From NCBI RefSeq assembly GCF_000002235.5, contig NW_022145613.1:10044429-10108428 (forward strand): a stretch of DNA of 64,000 nucleotides, read 5' to 3'. A model generated the notes under the pieces. It saw nothing but the letters and a program-made list of their open reading frames with translations. It did not search any database and was not told the origin of the DNA. Source of the stretch: Strongylocentrotus purpuratus (taxonomy: Eukaryota; Echinodermata; Echinoidea; Camarodonta; Strongylocentrotidae). Made by a program: the position numbers and the translations under genes. Of this stretch, positions 10,515 to 21,117 are shown piece after piece; position 1 is the stretch's first letter; every line of letters begins with the position of its first letter.

Positions 10515-11644
10515 TGTGAATATGTACGATTTTGCTGTTGAAGGAGTAAATTTATACACTTATTGTGCATACCGGAATTTAATATTTTACTGAGGATTAC
10601 CCTTTCAATTGGGCAAGAAGCAAAAAAATATTAATAAAAAAAATTCTTTAAAAAAAAAGTTCTGGCGCACTTTGGTCCCACCCTGGCCCACTGTGCGCTG
10701 GCTGCAGCGGGCAGAGCTAATGTTTTCTAGCTTTTGCTGAAGCTTGGCTTCCATTCGGGAGCATTGCATAGACATTATTGAAGTTATGCCTTACGTCATT
10801 ATAAAAAAGAACCTAAAACGCAGCGGTTTTGCAGCGTAATATCTGAACTACACCTTACGTACCACCAGGCGCGTACGCAGGATTTTTTCAAGGGGGGGGG
10901 GGGGTTTAACATTTATAAATCGGGCCGAAAATTTCGCAACGACTCAGCCAGCCGCTGAATAAGCGGGGGGGGGGGGGGGGTAAGAGGACACATTTTTTTT
11001 TTTTTTTTTTTTGGTCCCAAAAAAAATCGCAACGACTCAGCTGACCGCTGAATAAGCGGAGGGGGGGGGGGGGGGGGGGGGGGGTGGGGGAGGGGGGGGG
11101 TAAGAGGACACACTTAATTTTTTTCTTTCTGGTCCCAAAAAAATCGCAACGACTCAGCCAGCCGCTGAATAAACGGGGGGGGGGGGGGGGGGGGGGTAAG
11201 AGGTCACATTTTTTTTTTTTTTTGGTCTCGAAATTTGAAAAATTGACGTTTTGCTCCGTTGGGGGGGGGGGGTTTTTTAAATAAAAAAAAAATAAATAAA
11301 AAAAAAATCCAAAAGGGGGGAGGTTTTAGAGAAATTTAGGGGGGGTTTACACACAAAAAATTACCAAAGGGGGGGGGGTTTAACCCCCCCAAACCCCCCC
11401 CCCCCCCTCCTGTGTACGCGGGGTACACATGTGTACCACTGAAACATGGTTTGTGCCTGCACATTACTTACCGACTGTTTCCTCCACGTTCAGAATATCT
11501 GGCCCAGGCTCCTGGATGTAGGTTTCGCGGACAACCGCTGATTCGCATTGAGTTTCCAGAAAAGCACTAGCGGTGACTACAGCAGCGAGTAGAAGAAACA
11601 TACTGATAGCAGTCTTTGACGCCTTTACTGCACGGGCTCGAAGA
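906..11644 (-). CDS. Multi-SRCR-domain receptor gene (3' end outside window)
   Basis: This minus-strand gene encodes a secreted or membrane protein with at least six scavenger receptor cysteine-rich domains. SRCR proteins bind microbial surfaces and other polyanions outside the cell. Exons in transcript order are 11644-11472 (leader), 10214-9888, 9599-9285, 6021-5701, 5412-5098, 1831-1511 and 1219-906. The leader ends in phase 1 at a GTAAGT donor, and five of the six domain exons are phase 1-1 cassettes with CAG acceptors and GTATGTTT donors, so domains can be added or lost without breaking the frame. Each domain has the [20 protein letters not shown] and DAGVRC blocks and six cysteines. The first and fourth cysteines of eight-cysteine (group B) domains are absent, giving a group A cysteine pattern in single-exon, group B style coding. 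No transmembrane segment or stop exon was identified, so the 3' end is probably before position 1. Strong tandem duplication suggests recent expansion. Confidence 0.85.
1511..1831 (-). CDS. SRCR domain exon, type A (unit 1)
   Basis: A 321-base phase 1-1 exon encoding one SRCR domain. It starts [19 protein letters not shown] and ends VRCLVLEG. Type A is marked by [14 protein letters not shown] and [17 protein letters not shown]. All six expected cysteines are present. The acceptor (TTGTTACAG) and donor (GTATGTTTAC) are good. It differs from the unit-2 copy (5701-6021) at only a few residues, for example WGITDA against WGTTDA and FDGAL against FGRAL. Confidence 0.85.
2959..3177 (+). mobile_element. 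LINE reverse-transcriptase C-terminal fragment, unit 1
   Basis: An open frame of about 70 residues ends in a stop at 3175-3177. It contains [43 protein letters not shown] and [10 protein letters not shown], the typical extreme C-terminus of APE-type non-LTR retrotransposon polymerases. A GATA-repeat tail follows (about 3182-3200), as expected for a 3' end. Only the 3' truncation product is present. It lies antisense within an SRCR intron. Confidence 0.8.
3405..5040. repeat. Purine-rich minisatellite, unit 1 intron
   Basis: This is the same AAAAGGGGCACTTAT-type array as at the window start, interrupted by a SINE at 3871-4243. Within it, a segment beginning GGCACTTGTCAAAGTAAAAC (about 4266) is repeated at about 4526, an internal tandem duplication. 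Open frames across it encode only Cys/Phe/Ser-rich low-complexity peptides and are not genes. Confidence 0.8.
3871..4243 (-). mobile_element. tRNA-derived SINE, unit 1
   Basis: Read on the minus strand, the element opens with a tRNA-like head (GTGTCGTGGTTGAGTGG as A-box region and GGGTTCGAATCCCGACAC as B box, 4173-4240), resembling a class II (Ser/Leu-type) tRNA. A body follows, and then a 3' end with TGTAAAGCGCTT and GCGCTATATAAA, a tail I recall as shared with L2-type LINEs, ending in (ATT)n. A 5-base flank CACTT occurs at 3866-3870 and 4244-4248, a likely target-site duplication. Pol III promoter boxes look intact. Confidence 0.85.
5098..5412 (-). CDS. SRCR domain exon, type B (unit 2)
   Basis: A 315-base phase 1-1 exon for one SRCR domain. 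Type B is marked by [28 protein letters not shown] and NIVDC. Six cysteines are intact. It is nearly identical to the unit-3 copy (9285-9599), with differences such as DCTGNE against DCIGNE and KDSGVRC against KDAGVRC. The donor is GTATGTTTAG and the acceptor CAG before ATGGTGATG. Confidence 0.85.
5701..6021 (-). CDS. SRCR domain exon, type A (unit 2)
   Basis: A 321-base phase 1-1 exon for a type A SRCR domain, almost the same as 1511-1831. It has the same acceptor, donor, cysteine pattern and LVLEG ending. It is the tandem partner of the type B exon at 5098-5412, about 290 bases away, and the pair is the duplicated cassette. Confidence 0.85.
7168..7386 (+). mobile_element. LINE reverse-transcriptase C-terminal fragment, unit 2
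   Basis: Duplicate of the fragment at 2959-3177, about 4.21 kb away, with the same reading frame, stop and GATA tail. It arose by the segmental duplication rather than by a second insertion. Confidence 0.8.
7610..9235. repeat. Purine-rich minisatellite, unit 2 intron
   Basis: Copy of the array at 3405-5040, again interrupted by the SINE (8077-8446). It ends in a G-run next to the type B SRCR exon. Small length differences from unit 1, including loss of a segment after the SINE, show ongoing slippage. Confidence 0.8.
8077..8446 (-). mobile_element. tRNA-derived SINE, unit 2
   Basis: Duplicate of 3871-4243, with the same CACTT flanks (8072-8076 and 8447-8451). It differs by a shorter ATT tail and a few substitutions, one inside the B-box arm (CCCTCGACC against CCCGCGACC on the plus strand). 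The shared insertion point shows that the SINE was present before this unit was duplicated. Confidence 0.85.
9285..9599 (-). CDS. SRCR domain exon, type B (unit 3)
   Basis: A 315-base phase 1-1 exon, near-identical to 5098-5412. It keeps all six cysteines and ends in VRCVEG at a GTATGTTTAG donor. It is the second SRCR domain of the predicted protein. Confidence 0.85.
9888..10214 (-). CDS. SRCR domain exon, mosaic of types A and C (unit 3, first domain)
   Basis: This 327-base phase 1-1 exon is the first SRCR domain after the leader. Its ends match type A (EVRLVGGTS at the start, CLVLEG at the end), but the middle ([37 protein letters not shown]) matches the type C exon at 906-1219. It has one extra Asp at the start and an extra residue in CPHQLGLG. 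The six cysteines remain. The mosaic looks like recombination or gene conversion between domain exons. Confidence 0.85.
10485..10514. repeat. Poly-C tract of 30 bases
   Basis: An uninterrupted run of 30 cytosines lies in the first intron of the SRCR gene. On the transcribed strand it is poly-G and could form G-quadruplex structure. Its exact length may be affected by sequencing. Confidence 0.9.
10866..11431. mobile_element. Probable hAT-like non-autonomous element with internal 100-base tandem repeats
   Basis: The left end CAGGCGCGTACGCAGGA pairs with an imperfect inverted right end (TCCTGTGTACGCGGGG near 11409-11424). The flanks CGTACCAC (10858-10865) and TGTACCAC (11432-11439) match at seven of eight bases, a possible 8-base target duplication. 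Inside are three tandem copies of a roughly 100-base unit containing TCGCAACGACTCAG, CGCTGAATAA, a long G run and TAAGAGG. No coding capacity. The exact right end is uncertain. Confidence 0.5.
11472..11644 (-). CDS. Leader exon of the SRCR gene (signal peptide)
   Basis: This exon encodes a hydrophobic leader ([13 protein letters not shown] core) preceded in frame by basic residues (RARAVKASK). About 30 polar residues ending in NVEETV follow before a GTAAGT donor in phase 1, which matches the phase of the first SRCR exon. A good acceptor (TTGTATCTGTTTTCCAG) lies at 11645-11661, so an ATG at 11659-11661 is probably intronic. Translation starts either at the Met at 11600-11602 or in an upstream exon that I could not place. 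The leader could act as a cleaved signal peptide; a signal anchor is less likely. Confidence 0.6.
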
Positions 11645-12589
11645 CTGGAAAACAGATACAAGAAAGGAAATGGGTCGTCAGTTTTCGTGTGCAGAAGGCC
11701 TTAATTCATTAATTTGTGTCCAGTTGGCACACAGCAAATCAGTAGGCCTATTAAGAAATGCCCACTCGTTTCTCGGCGAATCTTCGGGTGAGGGCAAAAG
11801 TAAGATAATGACCTTTTCATAGGGATGGGGAGGGGGGGGGGTGGGGAAATGCAAAGCATTACGTAAAGCTTGTTGGTCATTAGGCTATTTAACTCATGGT
11901 GATTAATACACCTTTTATCGGGTAAACTCCCGAACGGTGTCGATATCCCGTAAGAGCCCACTCCTCCTGCTTCGGTGACAACATGTAAAGAAAGACCACT
12001 TGTCCTGAGCGATCATAGTTTGTTTCCTATGGGTAGTGTTTCTTATTTAATTGTATTCCTTAATAAGGACGTTCTGCATTAACATTCGTGTGCTCCTTTT
12101 TTTGCCCAGGGCTCTTGGTTCCTGGATTTATGCATAGTTAAAGTCCCTCTAAACTGTTGGGAGCCCCAAATTTGCCAACATTTTAATGGCAAAATTTCAA
12201 TCAAATTGTAACATAATGTGTAAGAGGATGTCATTATTAGGCACAAATATATAATCACTTGATAAAGACGTAATGTACGTCAAAAATTCCTGACTAATAC
12301 AAAATGTTGGATTTATATTCTTTTGCTATATACAAATATTTCACATTTGAAATCATTGTATGCCATTAGCATATATTATTTATTCATGCATATAGCTCAT
12401 TCCATACCAAAGTTGTCCCCTAACGATCATGATCTGTGTGAAAAGGAGTTATCTCTTAAAGAATATACAGTTTCCTTATTCGCTATGGGGAAAATAAATC
12501 AACCGACAACGACGGAATTACTCTCGAGTGTTAATCTAAATTTTTGAATAAACTTGGACCCTTCCTTGTATAAACACTAAAATTCAGTT
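11645..12589. other. Flank upstream of the SRCR leader exon; no gene seen
   Basis: This stretch holds the presumed first intron or promoter side of the SRCR gene, with a G-run at 11826-11842. I see no convincing exon, RNA gene or element end. Short open frames here have no recognisable motif. Confidence 0.5.
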
Positions 12590-13115
12590 TAAGGAAAGGA
12601 AAGCCTTTCCACCACAGAGACAAGGCGTGATCACTTCAAAGCAAAAATGAGCAAGGAATATCGACCCATAACTATTTTAAACGTTGATGTCAAGATAGGT
12701 TCTAAAGCCCTGGCACACAGACTAAAATTGTTCTACCATCAATAATATAACCGGATCGAGTTGCCTTTCTTAAAGATGGATACATCGGTGAAGCTATCAG
12801 AACAGTAATAGAGACCCTCTTTTTGTTTACTCTAGAGATAAACGAATTTCCGGAATTGCATTAAGTCTTGACTTTAGAAAAGATTTGATTCGGCAAATCA
12901 TCAATTATGAAAAAAAAGTGTTGAAGAGCTTTAATTTTGGTAATAATATTTGCAACAATGTAAGTGTTCTTTCTATGGACATAGAAAGTTGCGTAATGAA
13001 GAGTAATATTTTAACTTTTTTACCAGTAGGAAAAGGTGTCAGACATAGGGACCCTCTATCTCCCGACTGCTTTACTTTAGCAATTGAATTCGGAGTCATA
13101 TCTTCATTCAAGAGC
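12590..13115 (+). mobile_element. Degenerate L1/Tx1-clade LINE reverse transcriptase fragment
   Basis: Across shifting frames the order of motifs is that of an L1/Tx1-type polymerase: RQGVIT, then YRPITILNVDVKI, SKALAHRLK, DRVAFLKDGYIGEAIR, ALSLDFRKD (with the D-x2-3-F block of the active-site domain), KVLKSFNFGN, IESCVM, GKGVRHRDPLSPDCFTLAIE. The usual GVRQGDPLSP reads GVRHRDPLSP. Several stops and frame changes are present, so this is a dead copy of about 175 codons lacking the endonuclease and the 3' part. Confidence 0.8.
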
Positions 13116-13511
13116 TTTGCTTGTTGAAATTAAGATTTTTGTTTAACTTTTTTTGATTTCTAACAAGGCAAGAGCAATTTTATTACGACAATTTAATTGA
13201 ATCCACCATGCATAATAAAAGTCGAATTCGTGAATGTTTTGACAACTCTCAGAACCGTCAAAACCTACAGTTTAGAAAATGGAACGGCACAACTTCAAAG
13301 AATTATATAAAATATAAAATTTCGACTGAACCCATCGAAAGCCAGAAGTCCCTCACCGTGCGAAAAACAAAATTGGCCAAATTTTCGCTTGATTTCATGT
13401 GTTTAATGTAGCCAGTATAGTTTCAATCAATGGGTCTTTTATCCATAAAGTGAACAATGTGTTATACAAATGTGTATCGGGAGGTCCAGACAGAATAACG
13501 CGTGGAGTATA

Positions 13512-13668
13512 CAGTAGGCTTGCGTGTGCACCATGAGAGGGAGGATTGAGGAGTCCTGAAAAGGACTCTCGGTAATATTTCTTGAGGTTTTTTTTTCTTT
13601 CTTGAGGGTCCTTTTCAGGACTCATCAATCCTCCCTCTCTCTCACATGGTACACCCGTAAGCCTACTT
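13512..13668. mobile_element. Fold-back element (long imperfect hairpin)
   Basis: The left arm (CAGTAGGCTTGCGTGTGCAC, then GAGGGAGGATTGAGGAGTCC and TGAAAAGGAC) is matched in reverse complement by the right arm ending at about 13,668. The loop is a short T-rich stretch (13,580-13,605). It is a small non-autonomous fold-back element or an inverted duplication. No target duplication was identified. Confidence 0.65.
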
Positions 13669-14540
13669 TATATCTACATCACCATGCAAGCCGATACTTA
13701 CAAGCAGCATCTAACACGTGAAGTGTTGTGCGATTATAATGATGAAGGTCGAAAGAATATTTGTTTAACAATTTTGCAAGCTCAGAACATTAAATGGAAA
13801 ACAAGGCTATTTACTTCAAGCTTTACATGTTAAAAATCAATACGTTTACAAGTAGTGTCAACAGTTAGTGCATGGGGAATATCTTTTCAATTGTAATTTT
13901 GATGTGAAATACTTGAATATTATAGGATCCTCGGTGGTCTGGAGAAGTTTTTAGAAACATGGTGTTTTTTTTAGTCGAAAAACGCTGATGCCAACCAAAA
14001 TATTTGGATAATTCATGATTACAGGAAACGTGAAATCTTTATCCAAATAAGAAATAAAAGAAAAGGGATTTGTTAAAAAAATTGATTATAATTATGTTAG
14101 ATGAATTTAGACGACCCTTACGTCGGAAAGACTAGAAAGAAAAAAGGCTAAAATTCACTGAGTATTTTGCATTGTTAGATGGTTATTAACAAACACCAGG
14201 ATCTTGGAAGCATTTATTTCGGAAGCAAAAATCAATATTCTGTTTTACAGATCGAAACGAATTTCCTTCTACTTTCTGTGATTCAAAATTAAAAAAATCG
14301 TAAATATAACAACAAAGCTATTTCACGATATTTTGTAAACATTAAATAACCCAGAAATTTACTCGTCTTAACCAACAGTTCAATATGCTAAAGCAACTAA
14401 TCTTTGATTCTTTCACTTTCCCAGCAAGAGTAACTGTTGACTCCACACTTGACATTGCGCACTAGAACATTTTGAACAATTTAAAAATGAGAGTCATTGT
14501 GAGTGTGTTGGGACAAATAAGAAAGCTGTCCGCCTCTACA

Positions 14541-14904
14541 TCACATGGAAAATATGAAATGTTGACTAGATACACGTGGCGTCATAATAACATTGTACAT
14601 AATCTGGTAAAGAGCATTAAACAGAACGGCCTTGTTAGTGATCACCAAGTATGTGCCAAAGTGGAAGGGGAGACTTATCAATGGAGGGACGGTTCCCCCA
14701 ACCATTGTTCCCACACAACAAAGACCTGATATGTGTTTTTTTTTTTTTTTTTTTAGAAAAAAGGAAATGCTAGTATTTGAGTTGACAATCCAATTTGAAA
14801 CCAACATGCAACAGGCCCACCAAAGAAAAACGGATAGGTACGCCGGACTGATACATGAACATATAGCAGAAGCCGGTTGGACCCCCAGGTATAGACAATT
14901 ATAA
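14541..14904 (+). mobile_element. LINE fragment with restriction-like (PD-(D/E)XK) endonuclease
   Basis: The pieces are RYTWRHNNIVHNLV, then GTVPPTIVPTQQRPDM, a T-run, and LVFELTIQFETNMQQAHQRK and TDRYAGL, in two overlapping frames. The RHN block followed by RPD and E-L-T-x-F-E-x-N with A-H-x-R-K matches, from memory, the C-terminal restriction-like endonuclease of early-branching LINEs (R2/NeSL/Hero type). A frame change in the overlap (14632-14729) and the stop after RYRQL show a broken copy. No reverse transcriptase was seen beside it. Confidence 0.6.
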
Positions 14905-16253
14905 CTTCGGATATATAAGCTTTCTCTCCCCGTTTGGGTTTATGTTATTTTTTACAGCCTATCTGAACTCACTTGGAATCACTACAGTACTCGGAGGTGT
15001 AAGTATTTTGATTAGACGTATATAACTTGTTATAACGGGACCTCCACCTCACTCTCTTCAACTCTCTCTCTATGGAGATTCCCGTGGTTGATTACTTATG
15101 ATGATAATAAGAGATTGACAGATATGACCACGGTATATAAATGAATAGTGAGGTATTCCTAATAAAGAAAATAACGTTGTGATGTTCTCTTTTCCGTTTT
15201 GTTATTGTGTATTGTAAATGTTTAACCCTGCATGATATGCATCTAATGCAATTTAAATCTCGGTCAATCCCAAGTTAAAACAATAGGATGCGGAATCCCT
15301 CAAGGATCTATAAATCCATGTTGTACATAAGGCTTTATTTTCATCGCGTGAACAACTGTACTAATCCTTAAAACATTAAACTTTTGGTAAGATGCCATTT
15401 TTATACATGGCATGCAAAAATCAGCGTCGAGCAAATCACAGACCATTAGGCATTAGGCTCCGTGCACATAGTCGTCATTTGCATGTTGTAAGACAGCGTC
15501 GAGATTTCTTATGGTTTGGGGGTAAGCATTGTGATTTTAATAATGAAATGATAATTTTAAAAACCCAAACAGAAAAAGAGAAACAATAAACACTAAATAT
15601 TTACGAACTGAACAGCGCATACATTGATTTGAATAAGTGTCATGTGGACTATATGAATTTACTTGCTAAGAATACACGGTTATACATTGAGTGATAACAT
15701 ACAGGGTTTAAAAAATATACATTTCTTCACTATCCTTTTCCTAATCATCAGAAAGCAAAGTAATATCAATCATTAATCATCCAATAACTCTGAAACTCTT
15801 CTGCTCCATAACTGTATGCCTGTGAAGTTTTACTCGTTTTCCAAAATCTAATTTTTTAACGTTGCAAAACGCTTTCTATAATTGAGCGGGCATATAATCC
15901 TAATGGAAGAACTTACCTCTAGGTGTTGTCAGATCTAAGGAAATTATCGATGTCTGTAGGTGATCCTCTCTTAAGCTGCTATCAATGCAATTTGGAGACT
16001 GTCGACTTATAGTACGTTGTTCCTTAATGATCTTCCCTTTATACATTTTGATCAAATTGTTCTACCCTTTACCACGAATACTATGAAGAAACAATTACAT
16101 ATTCTATACCCTCACATTTTGTCTTATTTACATATTTACATACATTAACATATTTAACATTTATCTCACATGTCCTTGGGTGACATATGTTCTTTTAAAA
16201 CCTTTACAAAAAAACAAAAAATAGTTTGTTACAAGGTGAAACCAAAACAAGTA
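14905..16253. other. A/T-rich intergenic stretch; no gene seen
   Basis: Only short, motif-free open frames are present, for example 15392-15589 with an Arg/His-rich peptide. No splice-bounded exon, element end or RNA gene could be supported. Confidence 0.4.
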
Positions 16254-16810
16254 CACTGTCGCTCATAAAGGTGGAATATATTTTTTAATCCCAATTTATG
16301 GAATTATTTAAATAATTTTTTTTTTTATTAAATAAAAAAATCTTCTGTGTGCCCATGCCTTGAGCCATAATGCATGGCCGTCCAGAGGATTTTTTTATGC
16401 TGGGGACCGGGGTAAAATGCAATAAATTATTGAAAATTTATTGCATTTTCTGGGTTTTTTAATTTATGGAAACTGCCCCCTACCCTAGCCCCCGCTGCTT
16501 ACAGTCATGGTTCAGTGACACAACAATGGCCTCGTTACTGTGAGGCCCCATGATCTAAACCGTGTCGATGTGCTATATAAGTGCCCTTTTGTGGGGCAAT
16601 AGTCTTCATTACTGTCATTTATGACCTAGTTAATAAGCATAGTAGCATGCACATGCTTTAGCAGTCCCACAAAACACACATTGGCAAATTATTATTCAAT
16701 AAAATCTGAGAATGTATACTATTATCTAGATCTATTATTTTTAAATAATTTTTAAAGTAATTCAATAAATTTGGATAAACTAAAATATCCCACTTTTATG
16801 AGCGACAGTG
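16254..16810. mobile_element. Tc1/mariner-like non-autonomous element
   Basis: The left end CACTGTCGCTCATAAAGG and the right end, whose reverse complement is CACTGTCGCTCATAAAAG, form terminal inverted repeats. TA flanks both sides (16252-16253 and 16811-16812). This is the Tc1/mariner signature. The 557-base interior has no transposase. The right part is shared with 21417-21597. Confidence 0.85.
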
Positions 16811-17017
16811 TAAATATAATTGCTTATCTCCATCAATAAGTACTTAGCATACAAATTGCCTATTTTGATATGCGTCAGCATATGGAGGACGCAGCCTTGG
16901 TTTCCAACTCTTCTGCACATATCAGTCGCCCCGCCCCTGCTTCTTCCGGTAGGCTGTCTATGCCTCAACAATCATCCAATACCGAACTTGTTCCCAACAC
17001 TTTAGAGGGGCTTAACG

Positions 17018-17112
17018 GTTGTTGGACAATTACCCCCCCGGGGGGGGGGGGGGGTAACTGTCCTTGGGGGTTACTTTCCGGGGGTAATATTCTGGGGGGT
17101 TATTGTCCTTTG
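17018..17112. repeat. Inverted minisatellite of the GGGGGTAANTGTCC family
   Basis: GGACAATTACCCCC on one side switches at a C/G palindrome to GGGGGGTAACTGTCC, GGGGGTTACTTTCC and similar units. The same family recurs at 42134-42511 and 45521-45615. Confidence 0.7.
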
Positions 17113-18431
17113 GAGTTTCAAAGAGTGAAATATATACATGGTAGACATATGAGTTTATAAATATGAATTTAAATGTTATTGTATGATAATTATGTAAACT
17201 TATGTCTTGACATACATCGCAGTTTAACAAATACCTGTACCGTGTTCGTTATACTAATTTCACGTTTTGAAAGAGTAAAAAAAGGGGGGTATGCTTATTG
17301 TGGGGTAAATTCATCTCACATTAGGTAAAATTTTACCCATCGAATAGAATACCCATGTTCTCCCTTTACCCTTGTCTAGATAAACTGTATTCACCCCTCC
17401 CTCCCCCAAGGTAGATTATTTGATAGTTGATATGGCGTATTTTCCTTCCAACAGCAAAAGCGCTGCACTCTTTAAGATGTCGCCATATGTCTGGGAGATA
17501 CATATCTCTTCAAAAAGCTGGATTCATAGTTATTACTCACATCATATGTTGGAGCAATCGTATTCAAGATATTTATTCATGATAGGTGTGAATACCAGTT
17601 AAAACCGGGTTGTTCATTGTATTGTCTTTGTATAGATATGAGGAGCAGTTTGAACCGGTTCCGATGGTTTGTGTTTACGAAAGATATGCATCTCGAATGA
17701 ACATCAACTATTAAATAGGATTTTTCTCACCGGTACATAACGCCCGTCAATGTACTAATTTTAATCTCATGGTTGTCTAAGGCATTAACATATTAAAAGT
17801 AGTTCACTATGTGAAGATGATTCAACGGTCTGGAAGGACTACCTCTACTAATTTCAATTTTATGATTGTCTAAGATATTAACATATTACAAAAATTTCAA
17901 TATGTAAAGATGCTGCAACGGTCTGAAAGGACTAACTCTAAATATGAATGAAATAATTATTGTAACGATTTAAAGTTGTTACTAAAGGGGCTAAAATCTA
18001 TTAGTCTTGTAGTTGAGTACTCGGAGTGCTGATCAATATGTCAATGTTTGTATTCGTATTTGTATTCATAATTTATTTATTATTATTATGTACATGGTAA
18101 GTTAATACTTTGTTTGAAAAGCAGCAACGTATTTCAACTCTTCTCTCCGTCTCTCTCCTTCTCTCTCTCATCCCAACTGTTAATTTACACTTTCCTTCCT
18201 ATCCTGTCGCCTTCTCCCTCGTTCGCTCTCACTCTCTCTCTCTCTCTCTCTCTGTGATTATATATCCCTTATGTTTACTTTTATGTATTGTTTTCATTCC
18301 TTTCTGTCTCTCAACCAGTGTCTCTCTTTGTTTTTCTTGCTTATTTGTATTGTCTTAGTTTGACCATCTTGCCATAATACATATTGTTTCGTTAGACGTC
18401 CTGAATATATATCTTCATCGCATATTCATCC
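17113..18431. other. Intergenic stretch with TC microsatellite; no gene seen
   Basis: The main content is pyrimidine-rich DNA, with TC runs at about 18143-18172 and 18228-18253. Two similar segments begin ATTAACATATTA (about 17786 and 17878), each followed by a match around CAACGGTCTG, so they are diverged direct repeats of about 90 bases. No exon was supported. Confidence 0.5.
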
Positions 18432-18609
18432 CAGTGGCGGATCCGGGGGGGGGGGGGGGCCGGGGAAAAAAATTGTGCTCTGTACCCCCCTCCCCCCCCC
18501 CCCCCCCCCCACTGAGCGACTTTTCGGCCGGCGCGATTTTCAAATTTTCGGGAGCAAAAAAAACAAAAAGTTGGGCCCCCTCCCCTAAGAAATCCTGGAT
18601 CCGCGCCTG
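18432..18609. mobile_element. hAT-like MITE with intact 8-base target duplication
   Basis: The terminal repeats are CAGTGGCGGATCCGG at the left and, reverse-complemented, CAGGCGCGGATCCAGG at the right. Perfect ATTCATCC copies flank it (18424-18431 and 18610-18617). An 8-base duplication with a CAG...GGCGG terminus is typical of hAT elements. At 178 bases it has no coding capacity. Related ends occur at 21119, 25031, 25408 and 63783. Confidence 0.85.
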
Positions 18610-18617
18610 ATTCATCC

Positions 18618-20689
18618 TAGAAACTTGTTGGTCTCAACCCTATCGTGGCATTCATTCCACACATTGAAGTTCTGATTTAGAGCCTTAGAAAATATGCCAC
18701 ATGTATGAGTAAAAAGGCAGCAAATTACACCTACATTGCATCTAAATTTTTTCACGACTATAATGCTAGAAATTAAAAAAGAAGAACCGAAAATGAGCGT
18801 TAAAATCATTGAATTGGCAACATGTTTAGGGATTCAAAGTCATCTTTTTCCGACCAGAACTAAGATTTTGTTCTTCCAACGGCAATATTTAATTCAATTC
18901 AATTTTTCAATTTATTAATTTCAATCATAAGACAATGTATATACAAAAGTAACATGAAACAATCATAATCTTACAATTCTGGAATTAAGAAATTGGAGAC
19001 TAAAAAGGAAGTTTGACAAACATGTAGTTATAGTAGTCCCCTGACATACATACTAATTAACAATATTACAAGTTACCAAAACAATAAAAATTTATAAATA
19101 AGATACTACACTTTTTTTCCCCCTCCACATTAAAGATTCACACCGATGAACACACACACCCACACACACACACACGCACACACGCACACACAAACGCACA
19201 CGCACGCACGCACACACACACACACACACACACACAAATGTTCTTTGATATTTTATATGTGTTTTGTGGCATGATTAATTTTGTTAGGAATGTTATTTGG
19301 ATCTGCAAAGATCAAATTAATACCCAAATCCGAATCGTTTTTATATTCAAACGTCACAAAAGCAACTTTGGCGCAAGTCGGTTTTTGCACTCTCGCAAAC
19401 AATGCCTTCTGTTCCTCCAAGCGTAAACACATACCACACAAAAATAATACTAAATGATTTGGGATAAAACACTCTTTCATAAGATGTATACTCATTTCCT
19501 GTTCATAGATGATTTTTAAATAATTAGCAATTTTCTAGGTGTAAACTTTTTTTGACTCACACTGTATGGGAAAAAAGACACTTTGTTGTGGTATGATTTC
19601 ATTTCGAAACAAACTTAGATACGATTAACAAAAAATTTATATTCGGGCAATCGTCATATCAATTTATATCATCATAATATTCATGGGATATTCATGGGCC
19701 TCGCTGCCTAATACAAACCCAATTTCTGAATTTTGAGAGCGAGCAAAAAGACTCTTTACTCTCTAAGAAATGTTATTTTATCATGAAAATACCCAAAGCG
19801 ATTTGGGGCATCGATCTGGTGAATCCATGTTACTTCGTTTTTTTAAATGAAGTTAACGTTATCTCAAAATAAGTTTTAATAATACAACAACAATTCTCTC
19901 GCGGCTTCCCGGTTGACTATTATAGATGGTTTAACGTTGGGGGGGGGGGGGGCAGACTGACAAGGCCGAAAGGGGATATACGCTTTGCCCTATTCCATTT
20001 AGATCCGGAAATTTTTGCAATTTTGCATGTCTCTTTTCCCGTATGTCATCTTTCACCCCTACCTCCATTTTCTTTTTCTTCTCTGCTGTACGCTACATCA
20101 AGGACACAAATCAGATCACCCCAAAGCATTTTTTTTTAAATTTCAGCCATTTAAAAATGTACAATCATGTCGTCTGTTGTCCCCATTTTACTGATTCACA
20201 TTAATATAGGATTTTCCTGCCAAATTCGCGAGTTTTTCATTTAAATTAACTTGTCTTGCGGTCAAATTTGACGGTTTTAGTGCTGTCAAATATATCTTGG
20301 GTTTATACTCCTTTTTCTAGTTTCAAATCTATTAAGTTTTCGTTAGAATCTATGTATGTTTCATTCAAATTAATGAATAATGTGCTTCTTTCGCTATTTG
20401 GTCATTCGATTTGGCGCAACACGATTTCTGACACCGCGAAGGTGTACTTTTAGCATTCTAATTCATTCGTAGCATTCAAATTAGCACTTTGTGCACTTAA
20501 ATTGATGGTCAATATACATTTCTCGTTTATTACACACTTTTTCTTTCAAGATTATTTTCATTACTGGTATCGAAGATTGAACCGGGGATTAACCGAAAAC
20601 CGCCAGACAACATGCGTGATGAATGGAAAGGGAGCGTGACGCAATTAAAAAATAGTTTTGGTGCTGAGTGTATTTTATACATACAGTCT
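18618..20689. other. Intergenic stretch with CA microsatellite; no gene seen
   Basis: This is A/T-rich DNA with a CA/CG tract at 19142-19236 and a G-run at 19939-19952. Open frames lack recognisable motifs. Confidence 0.5.
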
Positions 20690-20873
20690 GGGACCGGTGT
20701 GACCACGTAGAATGTAACCCGCACCGTTCGTCCGGGAATTAGAGATCGATCGAGAGCGGACGATCGGTGCGGATTTTTACCCGCGCAGAATGTCCGTGTC
20801 GGATATTCCGCGCGCGCCTCAATTGTTTGACGGACATTTTGTGCGGAAGAGGTCTCCGCCTGCCGCACCGACT

Positions 20874-21117
20874 GTCCATACCCTTATTCACATGTACATA
20901 GTCAATACAAGTATAATTATGCACAATGACTGAAACGGTTGGATAACCCATATTCAGCTTGCTAGCTAGCTGGGAATGACATTACATGTCTCCCAGTCCA
21001 TACCCTTATTCACACGTACATAGTCAATACAAGTATAATTATGCACAATGAATGAAACGGTTGGATAACCCATATTCAGCTTGCCAGCTAGCTGGGAATG
21101 ACATTACATGTCTCCCA
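20874..21117. repeat. Tandem duplication, two 122-base copies
   Basis: Copies 20874-20995 and 20996-21117 begin GTCCATACCCTTATTCAC and end ACATTACATGTCTCCCA. They differ at only a few positions, so the duplication is young. Confidence 0.9.

Noticed and set aside
11472-11661. ATG at 11659-11661 as start of the SRCR protein
   Set aside because: A strong TTTTCCAG acceptor lies between it and the leader, so this ATG is probably intronic.
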